Assembly (NCBI GenBank): GCA_964351855.1 | Contig: CAYGQD010000001.1 | Coordinates: 1-64,000 of the forward strand | DNA from: JBCDHN01 sp964351855 | GTDB taxonomy: Bacteria; Verrucomicrobiota; Verrucomicrobiia; Verrucomicrobiales; DEV007 | Length of the DNA: 64,000 bases | Reading direction: 5' to 3' | Part shown: positions 43,949 to 52,760 of the stretch, piece after piece | Layout: every line of letters starts with the position of its first letter | How positions within the stretch are numbered: position 1 is the first letter of the stretch | Position numbers and translations under genes: made by a program | The notes under the pieces: model-generated | Seen by the model: only the letters and a program-made list of their open reading frames with translations | Database searches by the model: none | What the model was told of the DNA's origin: nothing

Positions 43949-44294
43949 CCAAGTAGGTCACTTGCTACTTGACTGTGGTACTAAGGTCACGAAGGGAGGT
44001 TTGAGGGTAACGTTGAGGGTAACGCAGTTCGGCTCCCTAGGAATCTTGTGATATTTCAACAGGTTGCAGGGCAAATGTGGCTCCCTGGGTCTCCACCAAT
44101 TTTAATGTTTCTTAACGTTTCAGGAGGTGCCAAGAAGTGGATTTATCCCTTGCTCATCCTAGGTTTGAAGCTGTTGTCTCTCGTTCCAGGAAGTCTCAAA
44201 AGATCTCAAGGTGTTTCGTAGTTTTGAGGGTGAAAATGAGGGTAAAATTGACGTGCCTATTCCCTAGTAAAACCTGCTGCGATACAATCACCTC
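43949..44294. other. region upstream of the integrase with repeated TGAGGGT motifs and an att candidate
   Basis: TGAGGGT occurs at 44002, 44014, 44225 and 44237, as two pairs each exactly 12 bases apart; these may be arm-type integrase sites. At 44081-44098 CTCCCTGGGTCTCCACCA resembles the 3' end of a tRNA or tmRNA, the usual target of P4-type integrases, and may be one attachment-site half. No matching second copy is seen in the window. Confidence 0.45.
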
Positions 44295-45608
44295 ATGTTG
44301 TTATCTGATGCGAAGATTCGGGCAGCAAAGCCAAGCTCTAAGCCATTTTCTCTTTCTGATGGGGATGGTCTTCACCTTGTCATTCGGCCAACCGGAAAGA
44401 AATGCTGGCAGCTTCGCTATCGCTTCGCCGATCGTGAAAAAACCCTTTCTCTTGGTAAATATCCGTTAATCTCGTTACCCTCAGCACGTGACCAGAAAAT
44501 CGATGCCAAACGCCTGCTTCATGAGGGCTTGGATCCTAGCGCCAAGCGCAGGCAGGACAAGCAGTTGGCCGTTTTTCGAGATCGTAATTCGTTTCTCGCC
44601 ATTGCCGAGGAATGGCACGAACGCAATAAAGATCACTGGACTAAAGGGCACGCGGACGATGTTTGGAATCGCCTCACCAATCATTTGATTCCAACCCTTG
44701 GAAAACGGCCGATCACTGAGATCGAGCCACTGGAGCTGCTCAGTGCAATTCAGCGCATTGAGCAACGAGGAGCCACTCACATGAGTCATCGAGTCTTGCA
44801 AATCGCGGGGTCCATTCTCAACTTCGCAATCATTACTGGACGGGCAAAACACAACATTGTGATCGGACTTTCCAAAGCTCTGAAACCGCATCGTGAGAAG
44901 CACTTTCCCACGCTGAATCCATCCGAGCTTCCTGACTTTTACTCAGCCCTGAATAGGGTTCGTGCGGCAAAGCAAAACAAGATCGCGTTGCAGCTGCTGA
45001 TGCTTACGGCCTTACGAACCGGAGAGCTACGCTTCGCTAAGTGGGAGCACATCAATCTTCGCTCACGCATTTGGTTGATCCCTGCCGAGAACACGAAAAT
45101 GCGCACCGAGCATGCCGTTCCGCTCTCGTTTCAAGCCAGTCAACAGCTCTCTCAGTTGCGCGAGATCACCGGACATTCGGAGTGGCTCTTTCCGAATCAA
45201 CAAGGTCGAGTCCATCCGGTGATGAGCGAAAACACGATTAACGATCTCATTCACCGAATGGGTTACAAAGGGCGAGTTGTCGGTCATGGATTTCGATCAT
45301 TGTTCTCGACTGTGCTGAACGAACGAGGGTTCAACCGTGATGCGATCGAGAGGCAACTTGCTCACATGGAACGAAACTCCGTTCGCGCTGCCTACAACCG
45401 GGCGAACTATCTGAAAGAGAGAGGCTTTCTCATGCAGTGGTGGGCGGACTTTTTGGAGGCAGCTAAGAGTGGCTCTTCCTCCATTTCAATCCAAGATGCC
45501 GCTGCTCACGATCCTGGGAGTTCCTCACCGCAAAATCCGCAAATCCCTCTTCGAGGAGAGGCAGGTTTGGAGAAAAGTCTCAGTTTCACTTCGCCCTGGT
45601 CAGAGTAA
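44295..45608 (+). CDS. P4-type tyrosine integrase
   Basis: The N-terminal 85 residues match the DUF4102 arm-binding domain (LSDAKIRAAKPSSKPFSLSDGDGLHLVIRPTGKKCWQLRYRF). A SAM-like core-binding region follows, then the catalytic domain with ALRTGELRFAKW (Arg), GHGFRSLFSTVLNE (H-x-x-R box) and a Tyr in AAYNRANYL. The 437-residue length is standard. It should integrate the element into a tRNA or tmRNA gene. AlpA lies downstream on the opposite strand, a classic companion. Confidence 0.9.
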   Translation: MLLSDAKIRAAKPSSKPFSLSDGDGLHLVIRPTGKKCWQLRYRFADREKTLSLGKYPLISLPSARDQKIDAKRLLHEGLDPSAKRRQDKQLAVFRDRNSFLAIAEEWHERNKDHWTKGHADDVWNRLTNHLIPTLGKRPITEIEPLELLSAIQRIEQRGATHMSHRVLQIAGSILNFAIITGRAKHNIVIGLSKALKPHREKHFPTLNPSELPDFYSALNRVRAAKQNKIALQLLMLTALRTGELRFAKWEHINLRSRIWLIPAENTKMRTEHAVPLSFQASQQLSQLREITGHSEWLFPNQQGRVHPVMSENTINDLIHRMGYKGRVVGHGFRSLFSTVLNERGFNRDAIERQLAHMERNSVRAAYNRANYLKERGFLMQWWADFLEAAKSGSSSISIQDAAAHDPGSSSPQNPQIPLRGEAGLEKSLSFTSPWSE

Positions 45609-45879
45609 TTGCCTGAGAAGCATTCTCACGATTTGTCGTGCTGTCAGGCCGGTTCTCGTGGCGGCAGAATGATGGTGTTGTCGTTCCACTTGACTCGATC
45701 CAGAGCATGAGCTCGTTGACTTCACTCTCTTTCCAACAAACTCCTCGCGCATGAGCTTTGTCCGGTCTTCGCTGATAGGACCGTGGAAATGTTCCTTCTT
45801 TCATTCCACGATACCATTCTGTTCTGCTGTAGGGAACCCGGAGCAATACTTCCTCCAGCCTCAAATAGCGTTCTCTCAT
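45586..45879 (-). CDS. AlpA-family transcriptional regulator
   Basis: The 97-residue protein starts MRERYLRLEEVLLRVPYSRTEW, followed by FPRSYQRRPD and GVCWKESEVNELMLWIES, the AlpA HTH pattern. ATG 45879 follows GGAGGAGGGACAACC, which decides against the longer frame to 45978. AlpA proteins act as excisionase or activate the integrase of P4-like elements. Its 3' end overlaps the integrase end by 23 bases in convergent orientation. Confidence 0.85.
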   Translation of the reverse strand: MRERYLRLEEVLLRVPYSRTEWYRGMKEGTFPRSYQRRPDKAHARGVCWKESEVNELMLWIESSGTTTPSFCRHENRPDSTTNRENASQAITLTRAK

Positions 45880-46045
45880 GGTTGTCCCTCCTCCCTGTTG
45901 GATCGTTCGATTTAGTAGTATCAACAATCCGAATTTTTGGAAAGCACCGCCGGTCTCCTTTTTATCGTCATGTGACATTATTACAACTACAGGTAGAAAA
46001 CCGTCGTGTGAGCACTTCCCTAGCGTTGTCTTTTTCTCCTATCGT

Positions 46046-46096
46046 GCGCCAATCGGGGGCGCGGTTGCCTCCGAGTCAACCACAAGGAGATGTTTT
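46046..46096 (+). promoter_or_regulatory. recurrent leader, copy 5 (divergent form)
   Basis: GCGCC (46046-46050) pairs with GGCGC (46058-46062) around AATCGGG, then GTCAACCACAAGGAG precedes ATG 46097. The hairpin, AACC-AC and AAGGAG keep the order seen in the other leaders. Confidence 0.5.
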
Positions 46097-46483
46097 ATGG
46101 AAGACGACGAAGAAGTAAACTTGCAATACGATGATCGTTCTGGCGACCCGATGCTTTGCCGGGCGCTCTGGTTGTCGGTCATTGCTCAGGCAATGGTCGA
46201 TGCCAAAAGCCGATCGCGAAAGACCACCGCACGGCGAGCCCGCACCCGCGCGATCGCGTGGTTCAATCAGACTGGAAGTCATAGCGACTTTGAGTTGGTC
46301 TGCGACCTGGCCGGAGTGCGGGCAGAGGATGTTCGGGGCGTGCTCCAACAAATCCGGGAAGGCGAAAAGACGATCGATTTTCGATGCCTACGAAAGCCGA
46401 AATTCATCGACCGCCTTTTCATTCGAGATCAACTCAAAACGATCAATAACCAAAAATTGGAGAAAAACCATGGAAACGACTAA
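46097..46483 (+). CDS. hypothetical plasmid/phage-type protein
   Basis: The 128-residue protein includes LCRALWLSVIAQAMVDAKSRSRKTTARRARTRAIAWF and FELVCDLAGVRAEDVRGVLQQI; a similar pairing (residue-rich helix, then F-x-x-VC-x-LAGV) occurs in uncharacterised phage and alphaproteobacterial proteins. The Arg-rich middle may bind nucleic acid. ATG 46097 follows AAGGAG in a recurrent leader. It overlaps the next gene by 14 bases. Confidence 0.6.
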   Translation: MEDDEEVNLQYDDRSGDPMLCRALWLSVIAQAMVDAKSRSRKTTARRARTRAIAWFNQTGSHSDFELVCDLAGVRAEDVRGVLQQIREGEKTIDFRCLRKPKFIDRLFIRDQLKTINNQKLEKNHGND

Positions 46484-46814
46484 TCAACCACAAAAACCGG
46501 CAACAACGATTCGAGCGGGAGGCGTAAAAGCAACGGTTTGGGAAAACCACACCAACGACGGGAATATCTACTACTCCATTTCGTTGAGTCGGTCCTACAA
46601 GGATGGCGAAGAGTGGAAGGAAACCAATTCCTACTTTCGGGATGACTTGCCGAAAGTTGAACTGGTGACTCGTAAGGCGTTCGAGTTTATTCAACTGTCT
46701 CCCGAGCTACACGACGAAAAATCTTCGAGTCGAGAGAGTAGCGGATTTACCGAGAAGCTCGAAAATGAGCGTTCCGCCAAAACCCAGAAGGCATCCGCTG
46801 CCGCAAAAGGCTAG
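46470..46814 (+). CDS. small plasmid-type protein (paralogue of 29634-29912)
   Basis: The 114-residue protein has TIRAGGVKATVWENHTNDG and YYSISLSRSYKDGEEWKETNSY, matching the 92-residue protein at 29634, plus a longer Lys/Glu/Ala-rich tail. ATG 46470 follows TTGGAGAAAAACC. A strong terminator follows 12 bases after the stop, so it ends the transcript that begins at the leader near 46046. Confidence 0.7.
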   Translation: METTNQPQKPATTIRAGGVKATVWENHTNDGNIYYSISLSRSYKDGEEWKETNSYFRDDLPKVELVTRKAFEFIQLSPELHDEKSSSRESSGFTEKLENERSAKTQKASAAAKG

Positions 46815-46826
46815 GATCGATTGTTA

Positions 46827-46865
46827 GCACCGAACCGTTTCTTTGGTTCGGTGCGCTTTTCTTGT
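46827..46865 (+). terminator. Rho-independent terminator
   Basis: GCACCGAACC pairs perfectly with GGTTCGGTGC across an eight-base loop and is followed by GCTTTTCTTG. It ends the two-gene transcript from 46097. Confidence 0.85.
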
Positions 46866-47331
46866 TTTCGATGCCTGAGCTCACCGTTGATGGTGAGATC
46901 TTAAGATCTTCGCTGATGGCACTTACCGCATCGCAGCCTCAAGAATTGTCCTCACCCGCAGCTTTCGCTGGAGTTTGCGGGACTTCTTGACCCCGCTTTG
47001 CTCGAAATTGCGTGGATTCTTCAAGAACCGCTTTTTCAAAGAAAAATGGTTCTTCTTTGGGATCATTGTGATGAAAAGCGATCCGGGAGAAGAGCTTTTC
47101 GACTTCATCTGTGGGGTAACTCCAGAACTCAGAATGTAGTGATCTTCTCACAGAATGTAGTGCCCTTGAATCCTCTGATAGACTCATCGGAACTTCTGAA
47201 TCGTGGTGCAAGTCTCATCGAACGCCGGAACTATGGAGTGGTCGAATTCACCAAAAAATCAGTAAACCGCTTCCTGCGCACCGTTGAGTGTTCTATATGT
47301 AGCCCCTCACGCAGGTGAGCTTCTCAAGCAA
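46866..47331. other. gene-poor stretch between mobile elements
   Basis: No convincing gene on either strand. A short direct repeat CAGAATGTAGTG occurs twice near 47132-47163. Only short frames without family resemblance are present. Confidence 0.5.
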
Positions 47332-47868
47332 TCACCTGCCGGTGGTCGATACCACGAAGCTCCTACGGATTTTGAATTTCAAAATGCCCGATGAACTGTG
47401 CAACGTCGATTTTGTAGTTCCTTCTGGTCTGCGGCGACTTCTGCGCTGCCAACCAAACCGACTCCTCGGATAGGATCCGCTCATTGGGGGAAAGACGGAG
47501 CGCCCAAAGCCAAAAATCAGCTCACGCGGAATCCCAATGATTATCAATAAGAATGCGGAGCTTTTTCTGTTTTGTCCCAGGAGGGACGTGGTTGTACTGA
47601 AATCGCAGTAGTTTCTGATCCAGCGCATTGAGAGTGGTGGGATTGTCTTCCGGATGAATCGCAAGACCCCGCTCGCGGCCACCCTTTCCCTGAAAGTGTC
47701 GTGCCCCTGATCGCGGCGAAAACTCTCGCCCCTGAGCCCGACGATCTCATGCTCCCGAAGTCCCGCGTAAAATCCCACCGCGAGAATCGCCCGGTCCCGC
47801 AAGCCGATCAGAGTCTGCGGAGGGCGCATCGAGGAGTTGTCGCGCCTCATCAACAACCGTCCGCGCAA
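47332..47868 (-). pseudogene. decayed tyrosine recombinase fragment
   Basis: The start of the frame (LIGLRDRAILAVGFYAGLRE) followed by HEIVGLRGESFR is the catalytic Arg region of XerC-like recombinases. After about residue 65 the frame loses resemblance, while another frame in the same stretch reads LDQKLLRFQYNHVPPGTKQK, so a frameshift is likely. The H-x-x-R and Tyr parts are missing. It is a dead remnant. Confidence 0.6.
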
Positions 47869-47879
47869 AACGCTTTCAT

Positions 47880-48191
47880 TTAGAAGCCCGCTAGAATTCG
47901 AACATCAACTCGCTGCCTAACCTTGTTCCTAACGATGCCGCGTGCCATATTCCTTAGAACTTTGAATTTGCGATATTCGAGGATGTAATCCAGGTAACGA
48001 AGTAGATGGGGATCATGGTTCGGAGCCACAAACCGGCGCTTAGGTCCTCGTTTTATACTGCCCGATCGGAGCTTCCGGGCAGCCATGTGTTCGATGACGG
48101 CGAGCGGGGTTTCTTCAATGGGCCTGAAATATCGGTAGAGCTTTCGGGCCACAGAAAGAGCGCGATTTGCCAAAGCCGTGAACGCTTTCAT
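47880..48191 (-). CDS. small basic hypothetical protein
   Basis: A 103-residue, Arg/Lys-rich protein (MKAFTALANRALSVARKLYRY..., RRFVAPNHDPHLLRYLDYILEYRKFKVLRNMARGIV) of helical character, just upstream of the recombinase remnant on the same strand. No family is recognised and no good Shine-Dalgarno precedes it. It may itself be a remnant. Confidence 0.4.
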   Translation of the reverse strand: MKAFTALANRALSVARKLYRYFRPIEETPLAVIEHMAARKLRSGSIKRGPKRRFVAPNHDPHLLRYLDYILEYRKFKVLRNMARGIVRNKVRQRVDVRILAGF

Positions 48192-48328
48192 CTGTTAGCG
48201 AGGTTCTTACGCGCGTTTCTTTGTCAATGCGTGTTTCCCGGCCAGGCGTTTTAACACGGTCATTGGCCGTTTGTTAGTTCTGACAACTGTCAGAATGAGT
48301 AAGCGAGTCGTCAAGGGCAAACTTGGCC

Positions 48329-48561
48329 GTGTACGATGCTCAGGCTGACAAAATCATTGCGAAGCTGGTTTAACGGCTCAAAGAAGCCCGCGAAGCCAAG
48401 GGGCTGTCCATGAATGCACTTGCCGCCCTCGCCCGGTTGGATCAAGTGGCCGTTTCCCGAATCGAGAAAGGGGAAAGAAGTCCCACTCTACGGACTGCCT
48501 CAAGCTTTCGGAAGACCTTGGATTGAATCTTTCCGATGTGTTGCGAGAAAGCGGGGTGTAA
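48329..48561 (+). pseudogene. XRE-family HTH regulator with a stop and a frameshift
   Basis: The reading VYDAQADKIIAKLV-stop-RLKEAREAKGLSMNALAALARLDQVAVSRIEKGERSPTL, then shifted KLSEDLGLNLSDVLRESGV, is a Cro/CI-type HTH. A TAA at 48371-48373 and a shift near 48500 disrupt it. Helix 2-turn-helix 3 is intact, but no full protein can be made. Confidence 0.7.
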
Positions 48562-48597
48562 TTGCTGCTTGAAGCATTAATTGCCTTCACCGTCAAT

Positions 48598-49683
48598 TCA
48601 CCATTCCTCTCCTTTGAGGTGAACTTTTTTGTAATCTTTTCCTTCGGACTTCCTTTTGAGGGTTAACTCAAGTAGATCAAAAGCTTGACTTTCTACACCG
48701 TCTAACCCTTTTCGATCTAATTTCTGAATCGACCTCCATAGTTTATCCATATCGACCAAAGCTTCAATACTTTCCCCGGACAACCAATATTCCGCTAGGC
48801 GTCCATCACTATAAGTAGCATTGAGAAGCCGAACCAGCAATGTCAGAGCGTCCGTTGGTTCTTCAATTACCTTTGACGTCCACTCCATTACTATCGCATC
48901 GCCTTCCCAATCCGCCCATCGGAAGAGAATTGCCGAACATTTTCGAAGGTTCAGGAGTTCGGTGTGCTCCCTGTGTTTTATGAGCTGGATCGCCTTAGCT
49001 TTGAAATCAGGCAACATCTCAACCGGGATCAAAAAGAAATGATCCGCGCCGTGCATTTCCCGACTCTTTTCGTCCTCAAGCCCCAGAAACCTAATAGGGA
49101 TAACGATTCCAGTGGTGTTGTCGTAGGCATAACTAAGAACCTCAACAATTTTCTCCGTAGCTTCTTCTTTAATCCGATGATACACAATCCGAATACCTGT
49201 CATTTCTGCGTCGGATAGGAATAGATCATCAGCATCCGCTGGCAGATTATCTCCGATATCGAATATGGCTGTAACAAAAGAGGTTAAGTTCTCCGTCGGG
49301 ATTCGTTCCCGAATCGCATACACCGCCTCCAGCAGATCAAGAATCTTACCACCATCCTTCGCATCCTTGAAGATTGCTAGCAACTCGTCACGACTATGCG
49401 ACTTATTGATAATTCGATCTAACAGTGCAGCACTGATGTCGTCTCCTTCCAAAGCGAGCTGAAAATACTTGTTGAAATGCTTAGGGTGACAAACCCGTCG
49501 CTCTCTAAGGGATTGTTCTTCGTCGTAATATGAGCTCTCCGCAGCTTGGGGAAAGAGCGCCACAAGAATTTCGCGAATCGACGATCGTTCGTCTGGGTCT
49601 GTAGAACTTTCGTCGGCTATGATTTTGACTTGTTCTCGGAATGCATCTGGGAGGGAAAAGTGATGCGCTGCAGCTACGTTCAT
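48598..49683 (-). CDS. C-terminal part of a KAP-family P-loop NTPase, 5'-truncated
   Basis: The 361 residues resemble the C-terminal half of KAP NTPases: LREILVALFPQ-type segment, RRVCHPKHFNKYFQLALEGDDIS and a long helical tail. The P-loop part, expected before it, is absent, and the frame begins exactly where an integrase gene starts on the opposite strand (20-base overlap). The N-terminal region was probably cut off by the integrating element. KAP proteins are often linked to phage exclusion. The remaining piece should not bind ATP. Confidence 0.6.
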   Translation of the reverse strand: MNVAAAHHFSLPDAFREQVKIIADESSTDPDERSSIREILVALFPQAAESSYYDEEQSLRERRVCHPKHFNKYFQLALEGDDISAALLDRIINKSHSRDELLAIFKDAKDGGKILDLLEAVYAIRERIPTENLTSFVTAIFDIGDNLPADADDLFLSDAEMTGIRIVYHRIKEEATEKIVEVLSYAYDNTTGIVIPIRFLGLEDEKSREMHGADHFFLIPVEMLPDFKAKAIQLIKHREHTELLNLRKCSAILFRWADWEGDAIVMEWTSKVIEEPTDALTLLVRLLNATYSDGRLAEYWLSGESIEALVDMDKLWRSIQKLDRKGLDGVESQAFDLLELTLKRKSEGKDYKKVHLKGEEW

Positions 49684-50880
49684 CGGGGCTCAAAAATGCA
49701 AGAACCCAACTACTCGGTTCAGATTCAATTTCAGAAGCGGCGGTATCGGTTTCGGCTTGGCACGGCCAACGTGGCTACGGCTTCCGCGAAAGCGCGAGAC
49801 ATTTATCTTAGCCTTCAGGGTAACGGCTGGGAAGAGACGATGAAAAAGTATGGATCTGAACCAGTATCTGAGACGACTTCAAATTCCGCGAATACCGTGG
49901 GCGAGCTGATCGAGACAGCTTGTCGATTGTCTACCGCACGGCCCCAGACTCTCAATACCTACTGCCGTGCATTCCGACGAATTGTAGCGGCGATCGCCCA
50001 GATACCTGATGAGGGCAAATACGACGGGCTCAAAGGCGGTCATGAAGGTTGGCAAGCTAAAGTGGATTCCGTTCCGCTCGCTGAAATAACTCCGATGAAG
50101 GTTACCGCGTGGAAAAACGCCTATCTGTTGTCTGCGGCGTCTGATCCAGCGAAAGCAAAGAGCGCAAGGACCACGGTTAATAGTCTGATTCGAAACTCCA
50201 AAGCGCTGTTTTCAAAGAAGGTGCTCCCTTTTCTGGCTGCGGAGATTGAATTTCCGAATCCGCTTCCCTTTGAAAACGTGACGATGGAAAAGCCTTCGTC
50301 CATGCGCTACGTGAGCCAAATCGATGCAAAAGCAATTCTAGCAGCTGCCCACAACGATTTGGCGGCCCAAGACCCAGAAGCGTTCAAAGCCCTACTGCTG
50401 GCTTGTATGTGCGGGTTGCGAATCAGTGAAATCGACCACCTGCTTTGGTCTGCGTTCGACTTTGAGGATGAAACGCTGACAATCAAAGACACTGAGTTTC
50501 ATCGGCTGAAATCGGAGGACTCCGCAGGCGAAATCGATTTGACCCCAGAAGTAGTTTCCGCATTTCAGGGTTGGAAGGCGATGTCCACTAACATCTTTGT
50601 TATCGAATCTCCAAATGCTCCACGCAAACCAGGAGGTCCGAGGCATTACCGCTGCGACGGAACTTTCAACAGGTTGCGGAAATGGCTGCGGGACAACGGT
50701 GTAAACGCCAAAAAGCCGATCCACGAACTTCGCAAAGAGATGGGAAGTATCATTGCGTCAGAACATGACATTTTCGTAGCTTCCCGGTATTTGCGACACA
50801 GCGATATCCGCATCACTGCCGCCATTTACGTGGACAAAAAGCGTAAAATCACGCCTTCTCTTCAGTTCAACCCGGCTTGA
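49663..50880 (+). CDS. tyrosine-type integrase
   Basis: The N-terminus (NYSVQIQFQKRRYRFRLGTANVATASAKARDIYLSLQGNGW) is the AP2/arm-like region of integrases I associate with Verrucomicrobiota. The catalytic domain shows CMCGLRISEIDHLLW (Arg), HELRKEMGSII (H-x-x-R) and YLRHSDIRITAAIYV (Arg-His and Tyr). ATG 49663 follows GGGAGGGAAAAGTG; ATG 49696 is the alternative. It faces a truncated KAP gene on the left and an excisionase-like gene on the right, so it marks the left end of a second integrated element. Confidence 0.88.
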   Translation: MRCSYVHRGSKMQEPNYSVQIQFQKRRYRFRLGTANVATASAKARDIYLSLQGNGWEETMKKYGSEPVSETTSNSANTVGELIETACRLSTARPQTLNTYCRAFRRIVAAIAQIPDEGKYDGLKGGHEGWQAKVDSVPLAEITPMKVTAWKNAYLLSAASDPAKAKSARTTVNSLIRNSKALFSKKVLPFLAAEIEFPNPLPFENVTMEKPSSMRYVSQIDAKAILAAAHNDLAAQDPEAFKALLLACMCGLRISEIDHLLWSAFDFEDETLTIKDTEFHRLKSEDSAGEIDLTPEVVSAFQGWKAMSTNIFVIESPNAPRKPGGPRHYRCDGTFNRLRKWLRDNGVNAKKPIHELRKEMGSIIASEHDIFVASRYLRHSDIRITAAIYVDKKRKITPSLQFNPA

Positions 50881-50907
50881 TTCGCGTCAAATCCAAAACG
50901 AGGCGAC

Positions 50908-51120
50908 CTATTGAACAAGCGCGTCCTCTTCAACCGCTTCCACATCGCAAAGTCGATACCGGAGAAATCGCTTTCCCAAACGGAGAGGACTCAACAGACC
51001 AGCCTTTTCTTTTCGCTTGATTGTCTCCACTGAACAACTCCATCGATCCGCGAGTTCCTTTCGAGACAAAGTCTTCATGGTCGGGTCCAGGTACGATTTC
51101 TGATTGGTGGCGGCATTCAT
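50908..51120 (-). CDS. excisionase-like small HTH protein
   Basis: The core LSRKELADRWSCSVETIKRKEKAGLLSPLRLGKRFLRYRLCDVEAVEED fits an HTH_17/MerR-like excisionase fold. It is 70 residues from ATG 51120; ATG 51078 (MKTLSRKEL) is the alternative. It converges on the integrase with 27 bases between stops, the usual place for a recombination directionality factor. The stretch 51124-51434 after its start has no clear gene. Confidence 0.7.
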   Translation of the reverse strand: MNAATNQKSYLDPTMKTLSRKELADRWSCSVETIKRKEKAGLLSPLRLGKRFLRYRLCDVEAVEEDALVQ

Positions 51121-51434
51121 CAATCAGGTAAGAGTCGCCCTGCCGAAATGTCGGTGAAGTTTTCTTAGCCTTTTTGATTCGAGATTCTGAGATAACCGCC
51201 TCCCAAGACCACAACCTGTTTTCGAATTGAGTCTCTCAAATGGGGCTTTACCTTTGTCAGTTTCGGCATAAAAAAATCGTTGTGACACGAAAAGAAGAAA
51301 CCCATGTGATGCTTGGATTGAGGATCTCCATTGAGTTGCAAAGCGAGAGGAGCACCGCAGTAACTCCGGGCTGCCATGTTCCGGCAACGCGCTCAACGAT
51401 CGATTTTTCCTTCCGGACTGCTGAGCGCGATGCA

Positions 51435-52745
51435 TTATGATGCCTCGTTCTTTCGCCCTTTCTTGATCTGCCTGATTGCGGATATTCTAGCAGGCTCAAA
51501 ACTGGTTGAGACCCATGTCAGGGCATCAGTTTTGTTTAGCTGGATTCCAAAGTCTTCAATTGGCGTCCAGTTTTCCTTTGGTTGGCCGCGAAAGCTGGAT
51601 CTCCGATATCTTTGAATAAGCGAGTCCAACTCCCAAAGCGAGTCATGAAGCTGCAGGAATCCAAGCTCCGCATCCCCACCTCGACTTTCGCCCATTGCCT
51701 CGATCTCCTCTGGATTGCCGTGTTCAGCTACTGCCATGCAAAATTCGACAAATTCATAGATCGAGTCATCTGACATAATAACCGCATCATCCTCTTCGTT
51801 CTCAAATAGCACCCGAAGCGTCGCAGGATTCTGGACGAAGCGCGACCCGAACAACTCATATTTTGCCTCAGTAAAGCGTTCCCTTCTCCACTCCGAATGG
51901 AGCTCATCTTCCAGTTCGATTAATTCATGAATCTGTCGGGTGCTCCATTTTTCCCAACCTTCAGCAACCGCTGTCCCTACTATACTTGTTTTGCCGGCTG
52001 CTCTTATGGAAGAATAGTGGCCCCATAGACCATGATACCCTGACATCTTAGCATTCTTTCTTTGCTCCAATCTGCTACTTCTCAACTCATGACGTTGATG
52101 CCTCAATTCAACGCTCTGAAGAATCACAGTGACCAACAGCCCCGCAAAGGCCAATCCAGAAAAGACGGTATTTGCTAATCCCGTCGCATCCACAATGTTG
52201 GCGGCATGTTCCGCATTGCGGGCGATACTGATGATTGCTAATACCGAGCTAGCCCACATACCTAACACGACTAAGAATGCACAAATGAATAGACGCCCAA
52301 GCGGTCGACTTATTGAAGAACTACTCTTGTCTGCAAATCCACGGCTATCTTCGGCTGAAGAATCCAAAACCTTGGTTGCTATGTTTTTCCAGGCGAGAAG
52401 TGCTATCACCAATGAAACCACCATCGCGACACAGGAAAAAGTCGCGAACCTCATTTCAAAGTGCGGCCACCCAACTGAAAGCAATTGAGTCGGATCAGAA
52501 TTAGTGGCGCTTTGAACAGTGCCCGCTAGATCTGACTCCGAATTCGTAGCTCCACCCCTAACTTCCCGCACTTCGTCTTCAACCGCGCCCTCACTCGGAG
52601 GCAGCTTGTTAACTCTATTTGGAGTGATCGAAACCGAACTATCGGAAGGAATATCTGAAATCCCACCGGTGGATTGCCCAAATGAATTTGGTAATGGGCA
52701 CATTACGCAACCCAAAAGAGCAATAGGTATAAAGTATGTCTTCAT
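51435..52745 (-). CDS. membrane protein of unknown function
   Basis: The 436-residue protein has a signal peptide (ending SFGQ), a Ser-rich extracellular stretch, then three TM segments (FSCVAMVVSLVIALLAW, LFICAFLVVLGMWASSVLAII, FSGLAFAGLLVTVILQSV) and a cytoplasmic helical domain of about 230 residues. The TM-plus-helical layout resembles DUF4760-type proteins, but I am not sure. It is followed upstream on the same strand by ABC transporter genes, 15 bases away, yet nothing ties it functionally to them. Confidence 0.6.
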   Translation of the reverse strand: MKTYFIPIALLGCVMCPLPNSFGQSTGGISDIPSDSSVSITPNRVNKLPPSEGAVEDEVREVRGGATNSESDLAGTVQSATNSDPTQLLSVGWPHFEMRFATFSCVAMVVSLVIALLAWKNIATKVLDSSAEDSRGFADKSSSSISRPLGRLFICAFLVVLGMWASSVLAIISIARNAEHAANIVDATGLANTVFSGLAFAGLLVTVILQSVELRHQRHELRSSRLEQRKNAKMSGYHGLWGHYSSIRAAGKTSIVGTAVAEGWEKWSTRQIHELIELEDELHSEWRRERFTEAKYELFGSRFVQNPATLRVLFENEEDDAVIMSDDSIYEFVEFCMAVAEHGNPEEIEAMGESRGGDAELGFLQLHDSLWELDSLIQRYRRSSFRGQPKENWTPIEDFGIQLNKTDALTWVSTSFEPARISAIRQIKKGRKNEAS

Positions 52746-52760
52746 ATTACGATAGGTAGA

